Shown in pieces: positions 1 to 6,404 of a stretch of DNA of 7,503 nt (positions are counted from its first letter, which is position 1; each line of letters starts with the position of its first letter). The DNA is from Candidatus Zixiibacteriota bacterium. GTDB lineage: Bacteria; Zixibacteria; MSB-5A5; GN15; JAAZOE01. Position numbers and translations under genes: made by a program. The notes beneath the pieces are model-generated. The model was given only the letters and a program-made list of their open reading frames with translations. It did no database searches and had not been told where the DNA came from. The DNA is taken from contig JAUUYJ010000122.1 of assembly GCA_030588275.1 (NCBI GenBank), positions 1-7,503 of the forward strand. The letters run 5' to 3'.

Positions 1-64
1 CGGCAAGCGCGACGCTTGCGGTGGTAAGCAAAAGGCAGATAATTAAGATTGTTCTGTATTTCAT
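1..64 (-). CDS. N-terminal signal peptide of a secreted protein, cut by the window edge
   Basis: Reading leftward from an ATG at 64-62, 21 codons stay open to the window edge and translate as a textbook Sec signal peptide. It has a basic start (MKYR), a hydrophobic core (TILIICLLLTT) and an ALA motif at residues 19-21 that suits signal peptidase I. An ATG five bases further upstream (69-67) meets a TGA after one codon, so it cannot be the start. A purine-rich GGGAAATGGA lies just before the ATG, but it is not a strong Shine-Dalgarno. The mature protein lies outside the window, so its function cannot be stated. Since it follows two exported peptidases on the same strand, it may belong to the same secreted set; that is inference. 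The 164-nt gap from the upstream gene suggests its own promoter or leader. Confidence 0.72.
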   Translation of the reverse strand, partial: MKYRTILIICLLLTTASVALA

Positions 65-95
65 TCCATTTCCCGTATTTGATGTCGTCTAATGA

Positions 96-142
96 TTCGA
101 CTTAAAACCAAAACAGTCGAAAATAGTAATTGACTGTCTCAG
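96..142 (-). promoter_or_regulatory. Possible leader with two mutually exclusive hairpins
   Basis: In the minus-strand transcript the segment from 118 down to 108 (GACUGUUUUGG) can pair with the upstream segment 142-132 (CUGAGACAGUC). This gives 11 continuous pairs, three or four of them G-U. Part of the same central segment (121-115, UUCGACU) can instead pair with the downstream segment 102-96 (AGUCGAA) as a 7-bp stem with a 12-nt loop. Only one can form at a time. The structures sit 32 to 78 nt before the start codon at 64, where a 5' leader would lie, but they could also belong to the 3' tail of the upstream carboxypeptidase transcript. The region is AT-rich, so chance pairing is possible. 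I do not recognise a known riboswitch or attenuator. Confidence 0.25.
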
Positions 143-228
143 ATGTAAAATAAGACGTTTTTTGAAATCGTCAATCTTTTATTTGCGCGTCAGCTCCTAC
201 GCCGGACCGGTCAAAAACAGGCTGGAGC

Positions 229-2400
229 TCATAAACAATGCGGGATTGGCCCGGAACGGAAAACATAATTAATGATAAAGACGGCATCACCAACGTTTAT
301 CAAACCGTCACCATTTGCTTCTCCCAACTCAAGTGGGTCGGGCGTTGTGCCATCCTTAAAAACAAAATTAATCAGGAATACGGCATCGGCTACATTTATG
401 AAAGAATCGTTATTGGCATCGCCGCAGAACAGCGTTTGCGAAACATAGGTCGATTTCAGATCAGAGAAGGGGCTCCATTGATTTTCGTTATCTTCAGCCC
501 GAACAAAATACCAATAATCGCCACTGCTTCGATTTGTAAACGTTTTTGAATTGTCGAGAAGGTTGGAATAGACCGATTCGGTTCCAAAAATGGTTTGGGG
601 ATATATATCATCAAAGTAAATCCCCTCGCCAAGAACCGACTGGTCGGTGTAATATGAAAACCTGAAATATACTTCTAAGCCAACGTAGGCAGACAAATCA
701 AAGCCGGCCTCGATCCAACTATCCAATGATGATCCGGTGATGCCATGACCGCGATTGTTTCCATTCGGGTTGGTTTCGGTTGTTATCATGCTGGGCAGGG
801 GGGTGAAATTAATTCCATCTTCAGAAACCTCGACATAAGCGTAATCCCAGTTGGTTTCGATATCGAAAAATAGATTGACCTTAAGACTATCTCCAGCCTT
901 CACAAAGTATGGATAGATCGATTGAAAATAAAATATTGAGTTATCAAATGCGGTGGAATAAAAGCTGGTTGGTTGGCTTGAGTAGCGCGTTGTGGATTGC
1001 TCGAAACCGGAGACCGTCCATGAGGCGGGAGTATCGACTGGGTCTATGATTATTTGTTTATCTTGAAGCTCTCGTAATTCAAACCGAACGGCTGGGTTGA
1101 GGCTGTCATCATGCGTCCAGTTAACTTGATAAAGCTGACTGTTAACCGTGTCGGGAAGGCTTAAAACCGGAGGAAGGGGCGGAGCCATTGAATATATATG
1201 ATCGGCGATATCGCACAGGAACAAGCATGGTTCGAGATTCTCAGAAACCAGTTCCGGAATGCGGGACAGCTCAGGCCAGAATCCATCCGCATACGAACCA
1301 ACCTCAAAGGTGAACGGAAATGATATCTCTTTGCTGGTCTGTTCTCCATAGAACCAGTCATCGGTGGTTCCATTAGTCAGGTACAGTATCCAGCCCGGTC
1401 CGGGAGAATATCCATTCATTCCAGCGATGGAATCACCAATCGGTTTGAAGATAGCTTCGTCGGGAGTGTAAGACTCTACAAATCCCCAGGGCCATAAAAC
1501 CAAATTTGAATAAGAATGAACGAAAACGGTAATAACGAAATTTTTGGCAATGGCAAAATCCCGGATCGCTGAAGTTTCCGGCTCCGAAAATGGACCGATA
1601 CCGCGATAGGTTGGGTCTTCTGAATCGGGCGAGGAGCCGATATCATCAAATCCCCAACTATGGCCAAAATTGCGATTGAGATCGACTCCAAAAGTTCCGT
1701 CACCATTATTGCGGCGGTTTTTTCGCCAAAGGCCACCGCCTCCCGGCGCGATCTCTTCATTATGATAATAGCCGTCTGGGTTGGTAACTAAAACGATCCA
1801 AATCTCGCGATTGTCAACAAGATTGGCAATGGTCGGATCGCTCCCGTAGTTTTGGCACAGATGAGTCATCAGATTTAGCAGAACTTCCGGAGTGATGACT
1901 TCGCGGGCATGAATTGCTGAAGCAAACAGAACGGCTGGCTCAGATTCGTTGAGACCGGGATTGTCTGATATTTTGACCGCCCAAATATCTCGATCTTCCA
2001 CTGTTTTCCCCAAGGAAATTTTCTGGGAAAGTATCGTCGGATATGCTGAAATAAGGGCATCCTGCGCTTGATTAATCTCAGTCAGGGTTTTATAGCCACC
2101 CATATCTTTTGCGGCCAACCGTGACTGGTAATGAGCTTTAAGATTCTCAATTACGATATTGGTTTTGTATCCGAGAGCAATTATTGAGTCGAGCTGTCTG
2201 GTGTCGGTGATTATTTCAATGTATCCCGGTTCGCTCCAAACCTCGTCAAGATTCATCGAAAGAAGCGATTGCAATTCAGACTTAGTATCGTAAAAAATAC
2301 GGGCCTGGTGCGGGTTATTGTAATCAATTCCGTTTGATATGCTGGAACATAACAGAAGTAAAAAAAACAGGGTTGTCAGGCGCATGAAGTTTTGTCTCAT
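229..2400 (-). CDS. Secreted M14 zinc carboxypeptidase with C-terminal dockerin-like repeats, predicted Lys/Arg-specific
   Basis: This 723-residue protein removes C-terminal residues from peptides outside the cytoplasm. Residues 1-24 are a signal peptide (core LTTLFFLLLL) and 25-100 look like an M14 propeptide. The catalytic domain spans about 103-405 with a full active site: zinc ligands H164 and E167 (HARE) and H295 (HSYS), substrate arginines R226/R229 (WRKNRR), N242-R243 (LNRN), Y340, and general base E366 (FTFE). D347 sits where carboxypeptidase A has Ile255 and carboxypeptidase B has Asp255, so basic C-terminal residues are the likely substrate (inference). Residues 410-455 and 610-655 are beta-sandwich linkers, and 461-602 resembles the C-terminal domain of immune inhibitor A peptidases (WDYAYVEVS). 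Residues 659-722 are a dockerin-like pair. An in-frame TAA lies three codons before M1, so the start is M1 or M6; neither has a clear Shine-Dalgarno. C18 lacks a lipobox. Confidence 0.93.
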   Translation of the reverse strand: MRQNFMRLTTLFFLLLLCSSISNGIDYNNPHQARIFYDTKSELQSLLSMNLDEVWSEPGYIEIITDTRQLDSIIALGYKTNIVIENLKAHYQSRLAAKDMGGYKTLTEINQAQDALISAYPTILSQKISLGKTVEDRDIWAVKISDNPGLNESEPAVLFASAIHAREVITPEVLLNLMTHLCQNYGSDPTIANLVDNREIWIVLVTNPDGYYHNEEIAPGGGGLWRKNRRNNGDGTFGVDLNRNFGHSWGFDDIGSSPDSEDPTYRGIGPFSEPETSAIRDFAIAKNFVITVFVHSYSNLVLWPWGFVESYTPDEAIFKPIGDSIAGMNGYSPGPGWILYLTNGTTDDWFYGEQTSKEISFPFTFEVGSYADGFWPELSRIPELVSENLEPCLFLCDIADHIYSMAPPLPPVLSLPDTVNSQLYQVNWTHDDSLNPAVRFELRELQDKQIIIDPVDTPASWTVSGFEQSTTRYSSQPTSFYSTAFDNSIFYFQSIYPYFVKAGDSLKVNLFFDIETNWDYAYVEVSEDGINFTPLPSMITTETNPNGNNRGHGITGSSLDSWIEAGFDLSAYVGLEVYFRFSYYTDQSVLGEGIYFDDIYPQTIFGTESVYSNLLDNSKTFTNRSSGDYWYFVRAEDNENQWSPFSDLKSTYVSQTLFCGDANNDSFINVADAVFLINFVFKDGTTPDPLELGEANGDGLINVGDAVFIINYVFRSGPIPHCL
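235..426 (-). repeat. Dockerin-like double calcium-loop module of the M14 carboxypeptidase
   Basis: This segment encodes residues 659-722, two tandem dockerin type I-like repeats. Loop one has D661, N663, D665, N669 and D672 in the D-x-N-x-D spacing, followed by an AVFLINFVF helix. Loop two is the same but with E694 in the first position, then N696, D698, N702 and D705. The repeats are joined by a TTPDPLELG linker. A cysteine stands at each end (C659 and C722). Compared with the module at 2588-2779, my residue-by-residue count gives 44 of 64 identical without gaps, and the DNA shares a 16-base identical run (362-377 and 2715-2730). The module is therefore a duplicated or shuffled cassette. 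Confidence 0.85.
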
Positions 2401-2513
2401 CCCGGGTTATTCGTTTGTTTATACCTTTACAATACTTGATAATTGGCTCTTTACAAGCATTAATTTCAATCCATACTTTATTGTCGGCGTTATTGTCATT
2501 TTTCCGCATAAAG

Positions 2514-2542
2514 ACGGGGAGATGCCATTGGCACCTCCCCGT
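2514..2542 (-). terminator. Terminator-like hairpin after the C25 peptidase gene
   Basis: Thirty-nine bases past the C25 stop codon the minus-strand transcript forms a hairpin. Its arms ACGGGGAGGUGCC and GGCAUCUCCCCGU give 13 continuous pairs around a 3-nt loop. The one non-Watson-Crick position is a G-U pair on the minus strand but an A-C mismatch on the plus strand, so the structure fits leftward transcription. The following bases (CUUUAU) are a poor U-tract, so it may work as a Rho-aided terminator or as a 3'-end stabiliser. It separates the C25 gene from the M14 gene. Confidence 0.65.
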
Positions 2543-2581
2543 TCGGCTGGTAAATGTTAAAAACTCAAAAATTTTCGGTCA

Positions 2582-5500
2582 TTATTGACAGACCGGTGGC
2601 GGTCCATGCTTAAAAGCATAGTTTATCAAAAAGACGGCATCGGCAACATTCGGGATCCCATCATCATTAGCGTCACCCGAAGCAAGTGGATCAGGTGAGG
2701 CACCCTGCTTGAAGACAAAATTAATCAGGAAGACCGCGTCGGCGACATTGACCAAATCATCACCGTTGGCATCCCCGCAAACAAACGCAATTACCGACAA
2801 ATTGACCGGAATTGTAAGCGAAGGGTTGGTCGGATCATTGGTCGTTAAGTTAAGCTGTCCACCATAAAGACCATTTTCAAGATCACCGGCGTCAAAGGAT
2901 ATGGTGAGAAGTTCAGATGAAAACGGTGCTATAGTTCCATTTCCTGGAGAGATTGACATCCAGCGGGCCGCCTTAAATGATATCGCCAAATTATCGTGCA
3001 TATATTCAGCGTTGTAAACTACTTCCAGACCATCGCTTCCTTCAGAGTCCTCAATCCCAATTGTCGAACCGGTTAATAACTCAACATCGCTTCCCGGGTC
3101 CATCGTGCCGTACTGCATCACAATCCGGCCATTTGGATACAGGATTGCCTGAAATGATAACGAACCGGTTCCGGTTGGGCTGGCATAATTCGGGACCGCG
3201 TCAAAGCTGACAATAAAGTATTCATTTAGCGGGTCGTAATAATAGTAAACGTGGCCGCTTTCTGCGGGATCAAGATCGTCCCACCAAATTGAGATCAGGT
3301 CGTTGGGGTTGTTTCCATTCGGCAAGCCGGTATTTTGACGACTGCTCCAGCCGGCACCAAAACTGATAATCCCATTGGAACCGATATATAATTGGTCATA
3401 TCCGTTTTCGTAATATGGGAAGGTGAACCCGATATCAAAAGGTCCGAGTGAATTGTCGTCACCAAGCATGATTTCGGTACCATCACCGGAAATGTCAATC
3501 CAATCATATTCGGGACCGGCGGCATCATCAGAGTCGATCCAACTATAGCCAAATGTATCCGGGCCACCATTACTGCGTGCGACTGTAGCGAAGAGGGGTG
3601 ATTCATACTCAGACTTGTCGTCAGATGAAATCCTCATATCGATCAGTTGCCGTTCAACATTGGTTGCATCCGGTTTGGCGAAAAAGGCTCCATTCTTACC
3701 GTCAAACATGACACAACTGATACTGAAATCAAGTGGCGCCGGGCCATCATTATATAACGTTATCTCCTGCGTCGATTGGGCTCCACCATCTAAATACTCA
3801 TCAAGCGGATTGGTGGCAATCTGGCAGTCAGGGTAATGGATGGAAGATGTCATCGAAAATGTTTCGGTCCAATTGCTATCGTTGATGTCGGTCATGATGA
3901 CGGTGAATTGCAATAAATGCTCCGTCGGAATATCTCCTGCAACATCAAAGCTGAAGGCAGAACCAACAGAGGCGGTCCCATTATTACCGGCGATTGATCC
4001 AAACGATTCGGTGTTATCGATAATCGTAATATAGGAATCGATGCTTGAGAGGACGGCTGTTACGTTAGTCGCTTCATCAGGGCCGACATTGATTAGTTCC
4101 AGCCCGACGATGATGTTTTCACCATAATCGATCAAGCCGTTACCATTACCACCGACGACATCATCCATACTTGAGGAAGCACAAAGCAGATATGGTCCGT
4201 CCGGAGTGATTACCTGAACGTCGGCTATGTAAGGTTGCATATTATAGGCGGTCACCGTCAGGGTGACATTATCACCAATCGGCAGAGCCGTTTCCATTGA
4301 GATTGTCGCAGATCCATCGGCAGAGCTATAGGCCGTTCCATAGATAATGCCGTTGGCATAAAGTGCACACATAGCACCCTCGACCCCAACTACCTGAAGG
4401 GAGAATTGATCGACACCAATCAGGGCGACGGCGTCATGGTTAACCGTCATGGCAACCGGATTGTCGGTTCTGACTTCAAGAGATGGATCACCAAAAATGT
4501 GCCAGTTTTTATATTCCGAGATACCGGCCGATCCTGATAGATCAATCATTTTGCATGAACCGTTAAAGCAGAGTCCGCCATAACTGCGCATAATGTCACC
4601 GGTCAGAAGGTCGGTTACCTCATCTTCGGCGTGCATCGGGGGAACCCAGTCCTGGTTAACAGTTGACATATAGGTTCCGATGGCACCGGTGGGAACGCCG
4701 TTATGCGTGGCCCTAAGCCAGGCTTCGGCAAAACAGGTATAGTCAACAAAGTTGCCATTGACGCAGGCAACACTAATGATAAATGGTAACATATTATCGT
4801 TTGTCAGATTGTTGACATTGGTGTTGGAATAGCCGGTAGTGGACCAGGCGGTATTACTGCCATGTCCGCAGTAATTCATGAATCCGCGACCCTGATTAAG
4901 GGCCGTTGTAATCTGAGAGGCTGATGCTCCATTGGTTTCGTAAAACTCGTCCACCACTGTATAGGTATAACCCAGCAGATCGTCTCTTATAAGTCCCATG
5001 TGGGCATAATCTGATTCGCCGTTGTGCCCCACGCCAGCTCCTTCGCTGGATGCGACGCCGCTGGCTTTGTGAAACCAGTCTGATCCGACCGGAGTCTTTT
5101 CGTAGGTGATCGTTCGCTCGACTTGCGTTTCGACCTGATCGAGCGTTTGAGCGGAGAATCGTCCGATAAAGGCATCAGGATAACTATCTCCACCAGCTAA
5201 GAGGGTGTAAGAGGGATCGGAGCCACCACCACCGACAATTGGAGTTGTCACCTGGGCGGCATCTCCGACGATCAGGACAAAAGCCAAATCCTGAGTCGGG
5301 TCATCATACATTGTCTGAATATAGCTATCGATACTTGAGGTGTTGTTTCCAATTGTTCCGACATCGACCAACGTTGTTTTGATTCCCTTTTGCCTTTTCC
5401 ATTCGACGAGGGGCAACAGCGCATCATGAAAATCATCATATGTAATAATCAACAGGTCGCCATGCTCATCCACCTGTGAATATTTGTTTTGATAGAACTG

Positions 5501-6181
5501 GTAATTGATAAAGCGGGTTTGGTAAATTCGTTCAAATTCCCCAATCAACTTTGCTTCCGCTCTGCGGTTATCAAACAAGTTGACTTGTCCCGGACCGGCA
5601 TTTATCACTTCAACGGTTATTGAGGTATAGACCCGGAGCGTTTGTGTCACCGGATTATACTGAAATGGATTCAACTCAATTACGATCCCGCGATAATCTC
5701 TCAGAATATACGGTACCCGAAGGCTGACTTGGTCTGCGGGATAGAATATATCTGAACTATAAACCGATCCAAACTCAAATGGAACGTCTGATGGATTAAT
5801 GGTACGAGACAGGTGACCCTTTGACGGGGCAATCAGTATGTCGGTTATCTCAATATATTCCGACTCGATAATGTTAACTTTCATACCGGCATTGTCGGGA
5901 ATTATAATACTTCTTGATATCTGGGGGAGAGCTGGCTCTCCGGCATCCATCAAGGTTGCTTCCCGGTCTATGAACAGGGAGAAATATTCTTTTCCCTCAA
6001 TTGTTACCGGTAGCTGTTGGAAGGAACCAATCTGGTATTGTAATATCGTATGTTGATCGTCAGATTGTTGGACATTAACGGTAACGCCATCTAATCCGAT
6101 TCCCAAGTCAACTGTCTTTGCGATGACAGGGGACATTAGAAATAGCACAGCAATAGCCGATATTATTAGTCTCTCTCGCAT
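2582..6181 (-). CDS. Secreted gingipain-like C25 cysteine peptidase, multidomain, with C-terminal dockerin-like repeats
   Basis: This 1199-residue precursor is an exported endopeptidase. An open frame reaches back to a TTG at 6238, but I start at ATG 6181 because AGGAGGA lies 4 nt before it and a signal peptide follows (residues 1-21, ending VIA). Domains: C25 propeptide about 22-230; catalytic domain about 241-568 with H440 (YCGHGS) and C473 (VACVNG), closing at HIFGDPSLEVRT; C25 Ig-like domain about 573-658; CARDB-like sandwich about 660-785; Ig-like start 786-825; a GY.W.DSDD jelly-roll-like region about 872-1070; Ig-like end 1071-1131; dockerin-like pair 1135-1198. The catalytic core follows P. 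gingivalis RgpB closely: D391 and W512 match its S1-pocket residues D163 and W284, which suggests cleavage after Arg (inference from recalled alignment). There is no type IX secretion C-terminal domain. The gene stands alone between a 223-nt gap and a terminator. Confidence 0.94.
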   Translation of the reverse strand: MRERLIISAIAVLFLMSPVIAKTVDLGIGLDGVTVNVQQSDDQHTILQYQIGSFQQLPVTIEGKEYFSLFIDREATLMDAGEPALPQISRSIIIPDNAGMKVNIIESEYIEITDILIAPSKGHLSRTINPSDVPFEFGSVYSSDIFYPADQVSLRVPYILRDYRGIVIELNPFQYNPVTQTLRVYTSITVEVINAGPGQVNLFDNRRAEAKLIGEFERIYQTRFINYQFYQNKYSQVDEHGDLLIITYDDFHDALLPLVEWKRQKGIKTTLVDVGTIGNNTSSIDSYIQTMYDDPTQDLAFVLIVGDAAQVTTPIVGGGGSDPSYTLLAGGDSYPDAFIGRFSAQTLDQVETQVERTITYEKTPVGSDWFHKASGVASSEGAGVGHNGESDYAHMGLIRDDLLGYTYTVVDEFYETNGASASQITTALNQGRGFMNYCGHGSNTAWSTTGYSNTNVNNLTNDNMLPFIISVACVNGNFVDYTCFAEAWLRATHNGVPTGAIGTYMSTVNQDWVPPMHAEDEVTDLLTGDIMRSYGGLCFNGSCKMIDLSGSAGISEYKNWHIFGDPSLEVRTDNPVAMTVNHDAVALIGVDQFSLQVVGVEGAMCALYANGIIYGTAYSSADGSATISMETALPIGDNVTLTVTAYNMQPYIADVQVITPDGPYLLCASSSMDDVVGGNGNGLIDYGENIIVGLELINVGPDEATNVTAVLSSIDSYITIIDNTESFGSIAGNNGTASVGSAFSFDVAGDIPTEHLLQFTVIMTDINDSNWTETFSMTSSIHYPDCQIATNPLDEYLDGGAQSTQEITLYNDGPAPLDFSISCVMFDGKNGAFFAKPDATNVERQLIDMRISSDDKSEYESPLFATVARSNGGPDTFGYSWIDSDDAAGPEYDWIDISGDGTEIMLGDDNSLGPFDIGFTFPYYENGYDQLYIGSNGIISFGAGWSSRQNTGLPNGNNPNDLISIWWDDLDPAESGHVYYYYDPLNEYFIVSFDAVPNYASPTGTGSLSFQAILYPNGRIVMQYGTMDPGSDVELLTGSTIGIEDSEGSDGLEVVYNAEYMHDNLAISFKAARWMSISPGNGTIAPFSSELLTISFDAGDLENGLYGGQLNLTTNDPTNPSLTIPVNLSVIAFVCGDANGDDLVNVADAVFLINFVFKQGASPDPLASGDANDDGIPNVADAVFLINYAFKHGPPPVCQ
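2588..2779 (-). repeat. Dockerin-like double calcium-loop module of the C25 peptidase
   Basis: This segment encodes residues 1135-1198. Loop one has D1137, N1139, D1141, N1145 and D1148; loop two has D1170, N1172, D1174, N1178 and D1181, so all calcium positions are filled in both. Each loop is followed by a helix of the form DAVFLINFVF or DAVFLINYAF. C1135 and C1198 bracket the module exactly as in the M14 enzyme, again 64 residues apart. Classical cellulosomal dockerins bind cohesins on a scaffoldin; no cohesin is encoded in this window, so the partner is unknown. Confidence 0.87.
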
Positions 6182-6185
6182 TGAT

Positions 6186-6192
6186 TCCTCCT
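6186..6192 (-). promoter_or_regulatory. Strong Shine-Dalgarno fixing the C25 start
   Basis: The minus strand reads AGGAGGA, then ATCA, then ATG at 6181-6179. This near-perfect ribosome binding site decides the start over the in-frame TTG at 6238, which would add 19 residues in front of the signal peptide. It also shows that at least some genes here use classical Shine-Dalgarno initiation. Confidence 0.85.
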
Positions 6193-6274
6193 GTAAAGCG
6201 GCATGAAAACCTGGGCTGGTCATATGATGGCGGTTCAAAAGTTGATCCCAGGACGATTGTCCGTAATTACATCC

Positions 6275-6302
6275 AATATAGCAGGTTGTTAAATATCGGC
6301 AA
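6275..6302 (-). promoter_or_regulatory. Possible sigma70-like promoter for the C25 gene
   Basis: The minus strand has TTGCCG (6302-6297), a 16-nt spacer and TATATT (6280-6275), about 93 nt before the ATG. The -10-like box matches TATAAT at five of six positions, the -35-like box matches at four of six. Just downstream are an 8-bp palindrome GTAATTAC (6263-6270) and a short inverted repeat GGAC-N4-GTCC (6251-6262), which could be regulator contacts. The region is AT-rich and promoter consensus is not known for this lineage, so this is only a candidate. Confidence 0.2.
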
Positions 6303-6352
6303 GGGAAAATTAACGATAGTTACATTACGGTAAAGCAGAGAATATATATAAT

Positions 6353-6381
6353 AAAAATGATTATCGGGACGGTAGGCCGCC
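6353..6381 (-). terminator. Weak terminator-like hairpin after sdhB
   Basis: Downstream of the sdhB TAG the minus-strand transcript has a small stem GGCGG-CCUA-CCGUC (6381-6368, five pairs, one G-U). A UUUUU run (6357-6353) follows ten bases later. The stem is short and the U-tract is displaced, so termination would be inefficient. No better candidate lies in the 223-nt gap. Confidence 0.3.
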
Positions 6382-6404
6382 TCAATATATAATAGTACAA
6401 ACCA

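Noticed and set aside
154..172. GACG/CGTC stem followed by TTATTTT on the minus strand
   Set aside because: A four-base stem with an 11-nt loop is too weak to call a terminator.
192..229. Inverted repeat AGCTCC/GGAGCT at the end of the M14 gene, considered as a terminator
   Set aside because: Only six outer pairs around a 26-nt interior, it overlaps the stop codon, and no U-run follows on the minus strand.
2279..2385. Lipoprotein signal in the M14 protein because of a Cys in the hydrophobic stretch
   Set aside because: The context LLLC lacks the small residue needed before the Cys in a lipobox; ordinary signal peptidase I cleavage near residue 24 fits better.
2425..2456. Direct repeat CTTTACAA, 24 bases apart, before the M14 gene, considered as a regulator site or -35 boxes
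   Set aside because: Eight bases in an AT-rich gap is within chance; no convincing -10 box at the right distance.
2324..2509. Minus-strand 61-codon frame beginning just after the terminator
   Set aside because: It overlaps the start of the M14 gene in another frame, has a Lys/Asn-rich low-information sequence and no Shine-Dalgarno; an upstream peptide is conceivable but unsupported.
2339..2560. Plus-strand 73-codon open frame across the C25-M14 gap
   Set aside because: It is antisense to the M14 start and runs through the minus-strand terminator hairpin; no ribosome binding site or recognisable protein.
6182..6238. TTG start giving the C25 protein 19 extra N-terminal residues
   Set aside because: The extension is polar, has no ribosome binding site and would bury the signal peptide; AGGAGGA sits directly before the ATG at 6181.
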